NCBI GenBank assembly: GCA_036337035.1
Contig: JAYZFC010000005.1
Coordinates: forward strand, 178,181-242,180
Direction of reading: 5' to 3'
DNA from: TMED78 sp036337035
Lineage (GTDB): Bacteria > Pseudomonadota > Gammaproteobacteria > Steroidobacterales > Rariloculaceae
Length of the DNA: 64,000 nucleotides
In this document: one piece after another, positions 45,547 through 54,337 of the stretch
Layout of the letters: each line of letters starts with the position of its first letter
Numbering within the stretch: position 1 is the stretch's first letter
Notes under the pieces: model-generated
Seen by the model: the letters and a program-made list of their open reading frames with translations, nothing else
Database searches by the model: none
Told to the model about the DNA's origin: nothing
Made by a program: the position numbers and the translations under genes

Positions 45547-47463
45547 ATGCCTAAAATTAAATTACCAGATGGAACAGAGAAGAGCTTTGATACTCCTGTA
45601 AATGGATCTGAAATAGCGCTATCAATTGGTTCTGGGCTAGCAAAAGCAGCCATAGCTATTAATGTTAATGGAATTCAAAAAGATTTATCTGACATAGTTA
45701 AAGATGATGCAGAGATCTCAATTATTACAATTGATAGTGATGAAGGGCTAGAAATAATGCGGCACACATTGACCGCGCAAGTATTAGCCAGCGCAATAAA
45801 AAATATCTTTCCAGAAGCTAAGTTAGCCATAGGTCCGACTATAGAGAATGGTTTTTATTATGATTTTTTCATAGAAGATTCTTTATCACCTGATGACTTA
45901 ATCGCTATAGAAGTAGAAATGAAAAAAATTATTTCTAGTGGATCAGCGATAAAAAAATCTTACAAATCTAAAGATGAAGCCATTTCACTCTTTAAAGACA
46001 GATTAGAAAATTACAAGATTGATATAATTAATAATGCAGATCAAAATGATAACTTCCAAATTTACAAGCAAGAGGGCACAGATTTTATTGACTTATGTAG
46101 AGGACCTCACTTACCTTCGCTTAAACATATTGGTGCATTCAAATTAACAAAAATAGCTGGCGCCTATTGGAAGGGAGACTCAAAAAATGAAATGCTACAA
46201 AGAATATACGGAACTGCTTGGTCTAATGAAAAAGATTTAACAAAGCATCTATTAATGCTAGAAGAGGCAGAAAAAAGAGATCATAGAAAACTTGGAAAGC
46301 AAATGAATTTATTTCACTTTCAAGAAGAGGCAGTAGGTTCAGTATTCTGGCATGAAAAAGGATGGATTCTGTTTCAAAAGCTAATTGACTATATGAGGAA
46401 AGAGCAACTAGCTGCTAACTACCAAGAAGTTAATACACCCGAACTGATAGACCGTAGTCTATGGGAAAAATCTGGTCACTGGGAAGCATTTAGTGAAAAC
46501 ATGTTCACAAGTCATACAGAAGATAATCGAATTTTTGCTATAAAGCCAATGAACTGCCCAGGACATATTCAGATTTTCAAAAATCAACTTAGGAGTTATA
46601 AAGAACTCCCATTAAGAATTTCAGAGTTCGGTAAAGTTCATAGGTATGAACCATCAGGCGCTCTTCATGGTCTTATGAGAGTTAGAGCTTTTACTCAGGA
46701 TGATGCACATATCTTTTGTACTCAGGAACAGATAACTCAAGAAACTAAAATAGTTTGTAAATTATTACTAAAAATCTACAAACAACTAGGGTTCAATGAT
46801 GTTCTAATTAAATTTGCAGATAGACCTGAGAAGAGAGTTGGTAAAGATGATATTTGGGATAAGGCTGAAAAATCACTTAAGCAAGCTATGGAATCAATAA
46901 AATTACCATATTCTATTAACTCAGGTGAAGGTGCATTTTATGGTCCTAAAATAGAATTTGTTTTAAGAGATGCGATAGGTAGAGAATGGCAATGCGGTAC
47001 ATTACAAGTTGATCTTAATTTGCCAGAAAGATTGAGTGCTACCTATATCGGAGAGGATGGGAGTAAGCGCCATCCAGTACTTCTTCATAGAGCAATTTTT
47101 GGATCAATAGAAAGATTTATTGGAATAATGCTTGAAAACTATACTGGTAAACTCCCTTTTTGGCTTTCTCCATTGCAGATTGTTATAGCAACCATTACTT
47201 CTGATGCAACTAGTTATGCAGAAACTATCTTTCAACAACTAACTGATGCTGGCCTAAAAGTTGAAATTGACTCAAGAAATGAAAAAATTAACTACAAAGT
47301 TAGAGAACATAGTTTATCTAAAGTTCCTGTAATTATGGCAGTAGGCAAGAAGGAAATAGAAAACAATACTATCTCTATTAGAAAATTAGGACAAAATGAT
47401 CAAGAAGTCATAGATCTTGAAGAAGCGATACTAAGCTTTAAAAAGGAAAACGAAATATTATGA
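45547..47463 (+). CDS. thrS: Threonyl-tRNA synthetase (editing motif altered)
   Basis: Charges tRNA-Thr. The 638 residues hold an N-terminal TGS domain (1-62), the editing domain, and the class II catalytic core with its zinc ligands in MNCPGH, DDAHIF and LLHRA, then the anticodon domain. I use the ATG at 45547 (MPKIKLPDG) with GAG 10 bases upstream; a TTG at 45532 is possible. In the editing domain the usual HxxxH reads H73-T-L-T-A77-Q78 with one extra residue before AIK, so the second histidine is lost. C184 and H188 of the CRGPH motif remain. infC does not follow; a FAH-family gene overlaps its stop. Confidence 0.96.
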   Translation: MPKIKLPDGTEKSFDTPVNGSEIALSIGSGLAKAAIAINVNGIQKDLSDIVKDDAEISIITIDSDEGLEIMRHTLTAQVLASAIKNIFPEAKLAIGPTIENGFYYDFFIEDSLSPDDLIAIEVEMKKIISSGSAIKKSYKSKDEAISLFKDRLENYKIDIINNADQNDNFQIYKQEGTDFIDLCRGPHLPSLKHIGAFKLTKIAGAYWKGDSKNEMLQRIYGTAWSNEKDLTKHLLMLEEAEKRDHRKLGKQMNLFHFQEEAVGSVFWHEKGWILFQKLIDYMRKEQLAANYQEVNTPELIDRSLWEKSGHWEAFSENMFTSHTEDNRIFAIKPMNCPGHIQIFKNQLRSYKELPLRISEFGKVHRYEPSGALHGLMRVRAFTQDDAHIFCTQEQITQETKIVCKLLLKIYKQLGFNDVLIKFADRPEKRVGKDDIWDKAEKSLKQAMESIKLPYSINSGEGAFYGPKIEFVLRDAIGREWQCGTLQVDLNLPERLSATYIGEDGSKRHPVLLHRAIFGSIERFIGIMLENYTGKLPFWLSPLQIVIATITSDATSYAETIFQQLTDAGLKVEIDSRNEKINYKVREHSLSKVPVIMAVGKKEIENNTISIRKLGQNDQEVIDLEEAILSFKKENEIL

Positions 47464-48305
47464 AGCTTATAAGTTTTAAAACAAATAATGAAGAAAGTTT
47501 TGGGATATATACTAATGAAGGTGTCATTGATGCTGGAATAAAATTTAAAAAAATATTTCCAGATTTAAAATCGTTGTTAGAAAAAAATGGCTTAGAGGAA
47601 ATAAAAAAAATAAAGAATAATCCAGTAGATTATAGTTTTGATGATATAAGTTTTCTACCTCCAATTCCAAATGCAGGAAAGATTATTTGTGTGGGTATTA
47701 ATTATCTAGGGCACATTAAAGAAACAGGAAGAGAAGTACCAAACTATCCAGTCCTATTTTCAAGATTCTCTGATAGTTTCGTTGGTCATAATGAATCATT
47801 AGTTAGGCCAAAAGCCTCGATAGACTTTGACTATGAAGGAGAATTAGCAGTAATAATTGGAAAAAAAGGGCGTCATATTGAGGAAAAACAAGCGATGGAA
47901 CATGTTGCAGGCTACACTTGCTGTAATGAAGGTAGTATAAGAGATTATCAATTTCATACTATGCAATGGCTACCAGGGAAAAATTTTTTCAGGAGTGGCA
48001 GTATGGGCCCTTATATCATCACTACAGATGAACAAAATGATCCAAATAAATTTCATCTAAAGACTAAAATTAATGGAGAAATATTACAGGAAGCCCCGGT
48101 TGAGGATCTATGTTTTTCTATTCCTAAGCTTATAGCCTATTGCTCAGAATGGACTCCACTCAATCCAGGTGATATTTTAATTACAGGAACTCCAGGTGGT
48201 GTTGGAAGAGTTAGGAAGCCTCCAATTTGGATGAAACCTAATGATATAGTTGAAGTAGATATATCTGGAGTGGGTATTTTAAAAAATACTATTATAGATG
48301 AATAA
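47460..48305 (+). CDS. Fumarylacetoacetate hydrolase family protein
   Basis: Metal-dependent enzyme of the FAH family, which acts on 2-oxo or beta-diketo acids as hydrolase, decarboxylase or isomerase. The 281-residue product has a short N-terminal domain and the catalytic domain with IICVGINYLGH, metal ligands in DYEGELAVIIGK, and LITGTPGGVG near the end. Its ATG overlaps the thrS stop (ATGA), so the two are probably translated together. Specific substrate not predictable; ureidoglycolate-lyase-like or 2-hydroxyhepta-diene-dioate-isomerase-like labels are common for this group. Confidence 0.85.
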   Translation: MKLISFKTNNEESFGIYTNEGVIDAGIKFKKIFPDLKSLLEKNGLEEIKKIKNNPVDYSFDDISFLPPIPNAGKIICVGINYLGHIKETGREVPNYPVLFSRFSDSFVGHNESLVRPKASIDFDYEGELAVIIGKKGRHIEEKQAMEHVAGYTCCNEGSIRDYQFHTMQWLPGKNFFRSGSMGPYIITTDEQNDPNKFHLKTKINGEILQEAPVEDLCFSIPKLIAYCSEWTPLNPGDILITGTPGGVGRVRKPPIWMKPNDIVEVDISGVGILKNTIIDE

Positions 48306-48325
48306 TCAATTCTAATAGGAAAGGT

Positions 48326-49543
48326 ATGGATAATTTAATTGAGGGTTTAGTTTTCTTTATAGGCATTTCTACATTTATGGTATTGATTGCCTTTATTTGT
48401 AATTTTTTTGTAAGAAGAGTCCTGCTAGAAGCTATACATAAACTATTTGCTAAAACTAAAACAGATTGGGATGACATATTAATTGAGAATGGAGTCTTCA
48501 GCAGATTAAGCTATTTAATTCCATCATTGGTCATATATTTCTTTATCATTCCATTTTTTGCTAAATACTTAGGCGCCCCGGAAGATAACACCTTTCTTTT
48601 CTTCATTCAGGATCTTGCTTTAGCATTCAGCTTACTAATGGTGACTTTATCAATAAATACTTTTCTTACTTGTGTCAATATTATTTATGAGAAGTCTTCT
48701 GATTCTAAATCGAGACCCTTAGTAGGATATATACAATTCGCAAAAATTATTATTACTATAATTGGATGGATATTAATTATTTCTATAATTATAGATAAAA
48801 GTCCTGTAATACTTTTAAGTAGCTTAGGAGCAATGACCGCTATCCTAATGTTAGTTTTTAAGGATACTATCCTTTCTTTAGTAGCAAGTATTCAACTTAC
48901 AAGCTTAGATATGGTTAGAGTGGGTGATTGGATTGAAATGCCAGAAAGTAATGCCGATGGGGATATTATAGATATCTCATTACACACTGTAAAAATACAA
49001 AATTTTGATAAAACTATTACCTCAATCCCAACCTATAAATTAATAACAAACTCTTTTAAAAATTGGAGAGGTATGAGTGAGTCAGGAGGAAGAAGAATAA
49101 AAAGAAACATAAATATTGATACAAATTCAATTAGGTTTCTGAAAAAAAATGAAATAGAAAGATTTAAGAAATTTATTTTTTTAGAAAAATATATAGCAGA
49201 AAAAGAAATAGAGCTAACTAAACATAATTCAGATATTCACACTAGCGAAGAATTTAATTCTAGACAATTAACAAATATAGGTACATTTAGAATCTATGTT
49301 TTTAATTACCTAAAACAACATCCAAATATTCATAATGATATGACATTATTGGTGAGGCAGTTACAGCATCAATCTAAAGGCATGCCACTTCAAATTTATG
49401 CCTTTACTAATATTACAGACTGGGATATGTATGAAAATATACAGGCAGATATCTTTGATCATTTATTTGCTATAGCTAATGAGTTTGATCTTTATATATA
49501 TCAAGACCTAACTGGCAGCGATATAGCATCAATAAAAAAATAA
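48326..49543 (+). CDS. ybdG: MscS-family mechanosensitive channel (YbdG type)
   Basis: Inner-membrane channel that releases solutes on osmotic downshock. The 405-residue protein has several N-terminal membrane helices, the pore-lining segment around SSLGAMTAILMLVFKDTILS, and a C-terminal soluble domain with MVRVGDWIEMP. The RIKRNINIDTNSIRF segment and overall length resemble YbdG rather than the shorter MscS. It follows the FAH-family gene by 20 bases and converges with the peroxiredoxin gene, 3 bases apart. Confidence 0.8.
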   Translation: MDNLIEGLVFFIGISTFMVLIAFICNFFVRRVLLEAIHKLFAKTKTDWDDILIENGVFSRLSYLIPSLVIYFFIIPFFAKYLGAPEDNTFLFFIQDLALAFSLLMVTLSINTFLTCVNIIYEKSSDSKSRPLVGYIQFAKIIITIIGWILIISIIIDKSPVILLSSLGAMTAILMLVFKDTILSLVASIQLTSLDMVRVGDWIEMPESNADGDIIDISLHTVKIQNFDKTITSIPTYKLITNSFKNWRGMSESGGRRIKRNINIDTNSIRFLKKNEIERFKKFIFLEKYIAEKEIELTKHNSDIHTSEEFNSRQLTNIGTFRIYVFNYLKQHPNIHNDMTLLVRQLQHQSKGMPLQIYAFTNITDWDMYENIQADIFDHLFAIANEFDLYIYQDLTGSDIASIKK

Positions 49544-49546
49544 TTA

Positions 49547-50059
49547 TTACATCATAGACTTTAAGTCTTCTAGCACTTCCTCTGTATGAGTTGAAGGGCT
49601 TACCTTTTGGTAATGTTTTGCAATAACTCCATCAGGGTTAATTATAAATGACTGTCTAGAAGCAACACCAAAAACCTTTCCGAGAACACCATAAATTCCT
49701 GCCATCTCTTTTTTTGAATCTGATAAAAGAGGAAAAGGCAGATGGTATTTATCTGAAAATTCCTTTTGAGACTTAACGCTATCAACGCTAACTCCAACAA
49801 GATTCACTCCAATATCATCAAAAGAGAATATATTATCTCTAAATTCACACACCTCTGTAGTACACCCTGGTGTTCCAGCCTTTGGATAAAAAAAGACTAC
49901 AAGCCATTTACCTTCATAATCACTCAGGCTATGATTTTTTGAATTCTGATCTAGTAGATTAAAATCTGGCGCCCTATCTCCAACCTGAGGATTAGCTATA
50001 GCCATGGTATTAATAGAAATTAAAGAGAAAATTTGAATAATTTTCTTTAGAACGCTCAT
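49547..50059 (-). CDS. Bcp-type peroxiredoxin with signal peptide
   Basis: Thiol peroxidase of the AhpC/TSA-Bcp (PrxQ) group. The 170 residues contain the peroxidatic cysteine in KAGTPGCTTEVCEFRD, which also has the second cysteine five residues on, as in PrxQ. Unlike the cytoplasmic Bcp, it opens with a hydrophobic leader (MSVLKKIIQIFSLISINTMA) and a likely cleavage site near IANP, so it is probably exported to the periplasm. It is the last gene of a leftward group with the GST and trhO genes. Confidence 0.85.
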   Translation of the reverse strand: MSVLKKIIQIFSLISINTMAIANPQVGDRAPDFNLLDQNSKNHSLSDYEGKWLVVFFYPKAGTPGCTTEVCEFRDNIFSFDDIGVNLVGVSVDSVKSQKEFSDKYHLPFPLLSDSKKEMAGIYGVLGKVFGVASRQSFIINPDGVIAKHYQKVSPSTHTEEVLEDLKSMM

Positions 50060-50123
50060 TATTTAACTCCTTTTTTTTAAAATTTTTTTTCTTAATGGTT
50101 ATTCTATCAAAAAAATAATTAAT

Positions 50124-50765
50124 TTAGGGAAAATAAACTGGATTACTGCCACTTCTCCACTGATCATATTTTCTCATAACTGATTCTAGCTCTTTTGATT
50201 GAAGAAAATGATTAAGGCATTTTTTTACATTGGGAATATCACTTACTTTATCAAACCAATCAGCATCAATATTTCTATATTGTCTAATAAACGGAAGAAT
50301 TGCTATATCAAGTAAACTAGGCCTGTCTCCATAAAACCATGGATCTGAAATAAAGTAATGATCCATATTTCTAAGCATATCTAAACAATTCTGTCTGTTA
50401 TTCAATGAGTCATGTTTTTTAGGATCAGGATACTTATATTTATCCAAATTTAATTTAAATTGAGTATCAAAAATATCAATCATTTCTAAAGTATGAGTCT
50501 GAGATTTTTTATCAGGTAATAGCAATTGATCATTAAATGACCTAGACCATTTAATAATATCTAAACTTTCATCTATAACTTTACCTCCTAAGCATAGAAC
50601 GGGCACAGTTGCTTTTGGTGATATCTCTATTAACTCATCTGGCTTATCACTAAGTAAAACCTCTCTTAATTCACATGTAATTCCAGCCATAAAGATAGCC
50701 ATTCTAGCTCTTATTGCATAAGGACACCTTCTAAATGAATAAAGTATAGGAACTTCTAGTATCAT
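50124..50765 (-). CDS. Glutathione S-transferase family protein
   Basis: The 213 residues begin with a thioredoxin-like GST N-terminal domain: YSFRRCPYAIRARMAI with a CPYA motif, and the cis-proline segment KATVPVLCL followed by DESLDIIKW. An all-helical C-terminal domain follows. It is probably a cytoplasmic glutathione-dependent or glutaredoxin-like enzyme; the substrate cannot be predicted. Its ATG overlaps the trhO stop by one base (TAATG). Confidence 0.8.
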   Translation of the reverse strand: MILEVPILYSFRRCPYAIRARMAIFMAGITCELREVLLSDKPDELIEISPKATVPVLCLGGKVIDESLDIIKWSRSFNDQLLLPDKKSQTHTLEMIDIFDTQFKLNLDKYKYPDPKKHDSLNNRQNCLDMLRNMDHYFISDPWFYGDRPSLLDIAILPFIRQYRNIDADWFDKVSDIPNVKKCLNHFLQSKELESVMRKYDQWRSGSNPVYFP

Positions 50766-51706
50766 TACTTAATAGATTTTGGACTTAATAGATTTTTAGG
50801 TCCAATATGAACTTCGTTTCTTGCCTTTGCAAGATCAACTTGTAACTGCCTACTTGCATATCTTTTCTTTTGTACATTAGATTTAGTATTATAACAATTT
50901 GAACAACTAATACCCTTAACATAATGTTCTGATTCTTTATCCAAAGAATCTAAAGGCATTCTACAGGCATGGCACATATCATAGCTACCCTCTGATAAAT
51001 CATGCTTTACAGAAACTCTCTCATCAAAAACAAAGCATTCACCTTTCCATAAACTTTTTTTCTCTTCTATCTTTTCTAAATATTTTAAAATGCCGCCCTT
51101 TAATTGATAAACTTTTTCAAAACCCTCTCTTTTCATATAAGAGGAAGCTTTTTCACATCTAATTCCTCCAGTACAAAACATAGCAATTTTATTTCTACTC
51201 TTCTCTTCATTGTGAAGACCCAGAGACTTAACCCACTCAGGAAACTCTCTAAAATTATTAGTCTTTGGATTAACTGAGTCCTGAAATTTTCCTATCTTAT
51301 GCTCATAATTATTTCTTACATCTATAAGAAAAACATCTTCTTGAGCTAATAAAGCATTCCAATCTTCAGGCTCAATATAATCTCCCTTTGATTTAATAGG
51401 ATCCAAATTCTTTTCGCCTATAGTAACAATCTCTTTCTTGATCTTAATTTTTAATCTTATAAATGGATTTTTTTTAGAATTTGAAAACTTAATATCTAAA
51501 TCTTCAAACTCTATAATTTCTCTTAGTTCTTTTATGAATGACTGAATATCTTCTTTAGGTCCTGAAATTGTTCCATTAATTCCTTCATAACCTAAAATTA
51601 ATGTACCCAAAATAGTCTTATTAACCAGCAATGCAAGTAACTCTCTTTTTAATTCGCTAGGATTGTCTAATTGGAAAAACTTATAAAGTGCTGCTATATG
51701 ATACAT
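50765..51706 (-). CDS. trhO: tRNA uridine(34) hydroxylase TrhO
   Basis: Rhodanese-family enzyme that makes 5-hydroxyuridine at tRNA position 34 with oxygen. The 313 residues have an acylphosphatase-like N-terminal domain, the rhodanese domain with the catalytic cysteine in MFCTGGIRCEKASSYM, and a C-terminal cysteine-rich part (CHACRMPL, CSNCYN). It heads the trhO-GST-peroxiredoxin group, just downstream of a terminator behind tRNA-Thr. Confidence 0.92.
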   Translation of the reverse strand: MYHIAALYKFFQLDNPSELKRELLALLVNKTILGTLILGYEGINGTISGPKEDIQSFIKELREIIEFEDLDIKFSNSKKNPFIRLKIKIKKEIVTIGEKNLDPIKSKGDYIEPEDWNALLAQEDVFLIDVRNNYEHKIGKFQDSVNPKTNNFREFPEWVKSLGLHNEEKSRNKIAMFCTGGIRCEKASSYMKREGFEKVYQLKGGILKYLEKIEEKKSLWKGECFVFDERVSVKHDLSEGSYDMCHACRMPLDSLDKESEHYVKGISCSNCYNTKSNVQKKRYASRQLQVDLAKARNEVHIGPKNLLSPKSIK

Positions 51707-51737
51707 ATTTTCTCTGATTTTTTATCTATAAGCATAG

Positions 51738-51743
51738 ATTATA
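51738..51743 (-). promoter_or_regulatory. Possible -10 element before trhO
   Basis: On the minus strand a perfect TATAAT lies 32 bases upstream of the trhO start, but no good -35 lies 16-18 bases before it. A spaced inverted repeat GTGG-N13-CCAC overlaps the -35 region. It could be an activator-dependent promoter; this is weak evidence. Confidence 0.35.
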
Positions 51744-51778
51744 CAAGTGGATAAGGAGAACAACCACAGATATAAATA

Positions 51779-51828
51779 AAAAGCCCTGAAAAATATAAGC
51801 TCTATGAACCATATCTATCAAGGCTTTT
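51779..51828 (-). terminator. Terminator behind tRNA-Thr(TGT)
   Basis: AAAAGCCTTGA and TCAGGGCTTTT pair over 11 positions (one G-U) around a 28-base loop, followed by a T-rich run in the leftward direction. It starts a few bases past the tRNA 3' end. The stem is nearly symmetrical, so it could work both ways. It separates the long 51.8-63.3 kb array from trhO. Confidence 0.6.
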
Positions 51829-51831
51829 AAA

Positions 51832-51907
51832 TGGTGCTGGCGAAAAGATTCGAACTTCCGACCGGCTGATTACAAATCAGCTGCTCTACCAACTGAGCTA
51901 CGCCAGC
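51832..51907 (-). tRNA. tRNA-Thr(TGT)
   Basis: A 76-base minus-strand cloverleaf. The acceptor stem GCTGGCG pairs with CGCCAGC, the stem GCTGA/TCAGC encloses TTTGTAA with anticodon TGT, the T loop is TTCGAAT, and CCA is encoded. It reads ACA and other threonine codons. It sits 14 bases after the methyltransferase-fold gene. Confidence 0.96.
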
Positions 51908-51921
51908 TAAATATAATATTT

Positions 51922-52656
51922 CTACTCTGGCTTTCTTGCCCTTAAGACCATTCTATCTGTATTTCTCTCTAAGGATGGATCTCTTATACCTAAAGTATGG
52001 TTATCATTTGGATTAGCCAAAATTTCATTGTTTGCCTCAACTGCAAAACCAGCAAGAGAAAGTAATCGCAACGCTCTATCCTGATCCATCCGATGAAGAG
52101 AAGCATTGTCTTGGCTATCTATTCCAACATGGTCAATTATACCAAGCGTACCTCCAGGCTTTAAAGCCTGGTAAATAGCAGCAAGAAAATTTAAAGCTCC
52201 TTCGTCCCCTCCATTTGCCATGTCGTGAAAGTTTAATGCAGTAAAAGCAAAATCTGCTTCTTCATCTAACCCACTCTCATTTGCTTCACCAATATATACC
52301 TCTACATTCCCCAATCTCTCTGCACGCTCATTGGCACTAGGACCAAAACGATCAGCAAATCTTCCTGGTATTTGAGAAACAACCGTACCCTCAGAACCTG
52401 TAGCAGCAGATAAAACTTCGGTATACCAACCTGAACCGGCAACTAATTCTAAAATAGTTGACCCTGCATGAAGCCTTAAAAATTCTAAGACTTCTTTGGG
52501 CTTCCTATTAGTATCTCTTGCTTTCTCTTCTGCAGGACGATCAGGTGAAGCAAGTGCCTCATCAAATCCAGGTGCCAGATGAGAGTTAGCTGTTAGAGAA
52601 AAAAATGAAAAGCCTAAAATTGTAATTAAAATTCTAAATGTCTTTGAATTAATCAT
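51922..52656 (-). CDS. Methyltransferase-fold protein with signal peptide
   Basis: The 244 residues carry an apparent Sec signal peptide (about 1-25, cleavage after ANS) and then a class I SAM-methyltransferase fold: motif I LELVAGSGWYTE with E70 and G74-S-G76, a central ALNFHDM and LKPGGTLGIIDHVG. It resembles the group of predicted exported methyltransferases (COG4798). SAM is not known to be present in the periplasm, so either the fold has another role or the N-terminus is not cleaved. Sample lines of this gene are about 42-45% G+C against about 30% in coaX next door, which could mean transfer. It follows coaX by 18 bases. Confidence 0.75.
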   Translation of the reverse strand: MINSKTFRILITILGFSFFSLTANSHLAPGFDEALASPDRPAEEKARDTNRKPKEVLEFLRLHAGSTILELVAGSGWYTEVLSAATGSEGTVVSQIPGRFADRFGPSANERAERLGNVEVYIGEANESGLDEEADFAFTALNFHDMANGGDEGALNFLAAIYQALKPGGTLGIIDHVGIDSQDNASLHRMDQDRALRLLSLAGFAVEANNEILANPNDNHTLGIRDPSLERNTDRMVLRARKPE

Positions 52657-52674
52657 AATATTTACCTCACAAAA

Positions 52675-53538
52675 CTATTTTTTATCCCAAATACTTAAAA
52701 AGTTTAAACCTTCTAAAATCAAATTAGGTTCAAAAAAGTGTTTAACTTCCAAATCATCATCATCTAGTGGAAAAATTAAAGAACTATCTCCACCAGTAAT
52801 AAAAACACTATAATTTTTACCCAATTTATCCTTTAATAAATACAAAGCTCTCTTAACAGAACTATTTAATGAAATAATTATACCATTAACAATACAATCT
52901 TCAGTCGAATTTCCCAATAAATCATCTGAAGAAATTATATTTTTAGATTTTAATTCTCCTAATTTTCCATGAATTGACTGAAGATCTACATCTATATTGC
53001 TAGTAAAACCAAGGAGGCTCTTTATTGAAGTAGTGACTCCAGGGAAAATTAGACCGCCAAGATGTTGGCCCTCAATATCTACGGCATCGATAGTTAATGC
53101 AGTACCTGCATCAATAACACAGAAAGGCTTTGGATCAGCAGAAATAGTTAAATTTCTAGCGGCTATCATTGAAAGCCAACGATCTGCACCAAGTTCTGAA
53201 TAATCATCATAAGCACATTTAATTCCATATATTTCTTTATTTGTAGGCTTATCTATGAAAAGAATTGGGATATTTAATGATGAAATTTCCTCTCGATTAA
53301 AGTCATCTAGAATAATTTTACTTAGTTCTTCCGAAACGCTACTGATATAGATTCCTTCAATTTTATCGAAATTATTAGAACCACTCCCCATAGATAAGTT
53401 TAACCAATCTGCAAATCCTGATTGAAAAAAACTAGAGGAATCTTTTATTAAGCTTGAGCTAAAAGAGTTTAAATGATGTTGGCCATCATGAAGCGAAAAT
53501 TTAACATTTTCATTACCAATATCTATTAATAGTTTCAT
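52675..53538 (-). CDS. coaX: Type III pantothenate kinase
   Basis: First step of coenzyme A synthesis, potassium- and ATP-dependent. The 287 residues have the phosphate loop DIGNENVKFSLHDG near the start, the pantothenate segment ELGADRWLSMIAARN and VIDAGTALTIDAVD. It lies 2 bases behind birA, the frequent birA-coaX pairing. Confidence 0.94.
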   Translation of the reverse strand: MKLLIDIGNENVKFSLHDGQHHLNSFSSSLIKDSSSFFQSGFADWLNLSMGSGSNNFDKIEGIYISSVSEELSKIILDDFNREEISSLNIPILFIDKPTNKEIYGIKCAYDDYSELGADRWLSMIAARNLTISADPKPFCVIDAGTALTIDAVDIEGQHLGGLIFPGVTTSIKSLLGFTSNIDVDLQSIHGKLGELKSKNIISSDDLLGNSTEDCIVNGIIISLNSSVKRALYLLKDKLGKNYSVFITGGDSSLIFPLDDDDLEVKHFFEPNLILEGLNFLSIWDKK

Positions 53539-53540
53539 TT

Positions 53541-54335
53541 TTATATTTTCAAAAAATTCTCTTGGGTCAAAATTAACTGCTCAATCAATCTCGCTACTAG
53601 AAAATTTCTATCATGAAATAAATCTTTAGTAGCACTACTTAAGTCAATACTAGCATTACCTATTTTTTTGTCTAACCATTCTAAATTAGTTTTTGTATTT
53701 ATGCCTAAACCAATTACTAAATATAAATAATCATTTTCTTTAACCGCTGACTCTACCAATACCCCACCCATTTTCTTGCCTTCAAAATAAAGATCATTAG
53801 GAGGTTTAATATCTATCTTTAAATTAATTTCCTTATTAATTAATGAGGAAATAGATTTTCCAACTTCAATAGGAAGAGTTGCTAAGTCTTTGACTTTGGC
53901 TTTCACTTTAGAACCAATAGTCAAACTAATACTAGATCCAAAAGGAGAAATCCAGCTTTTGCCTAACCTACCCTTTCCTTCACTTTGATACTCAGCAAGC
54001 AAGACTGTAAATTTTTCGATTTCATGATATTTTTTATTTCTAAGTAAATAATCATTAGTAGAGCTAATTTCATTAAAGACTTTAATTTGGCTTATTTTTT
54101 TTTGATAGTTTCTCTCTATATAACTTAAAATATTTTTTTTGTTTAAAAATATAAGTCCGCCATTTAGTTCTATCTCATTCTTACTTTTTATAATCTTAAG
54201 ACCTAAACTATCTAATAAGTTTAAATCTTTATTTAATACATCATAAGAAATATTTAAATTATTGGAAATTTTACTTATAGTATGAGGTTCACCATCAGAT
54301 AATAACCTTATAAGAGAAATATTATGCTTAAGCAT
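53541..54335 (-). CDS. birA: Biotin-protein ligase / biotin operon repressor
   Basis: Activates biotin and attaches it to carrier proteins; the N-terminal helix-turn-helix (about 1-60, EPHTISKISNNLNISYDVLN) suggests it also represses biotin genes. The 264 residues include the ligase loop EGKGRLGKSW and KKMGGVLVES. The usual KWPND segment reads KPPNDLYF, a tryptophan-to-proline change. It lies between plsY and coaX with 2-base gaps. Confidence 0.92.
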   Translation of the reverse strand: MLKHNISLIRLLSDGEPHTISKISNNLNISYDVLNKDLNLLDSLGLKIIKSKNEIELNGGLIFLNKKNILSYIERNYQKKISQIKVFNEISSTNDYLLRNKKYHEIEKFTVLLAEYQSEGKGRLGKSWISPFGSSISLTIGSKVKAKVKDLATLPIEVGKSISSLINKEINLKIDIKPPNDLYFEGKKMGGVLVESAVKENDYLYLVIGLGINTKTNLEWLDKKIGNASIDLSSATKDLFHDRNFLVARLIEQLILTQENFLKI

Positions 54336-54337
54336 AT

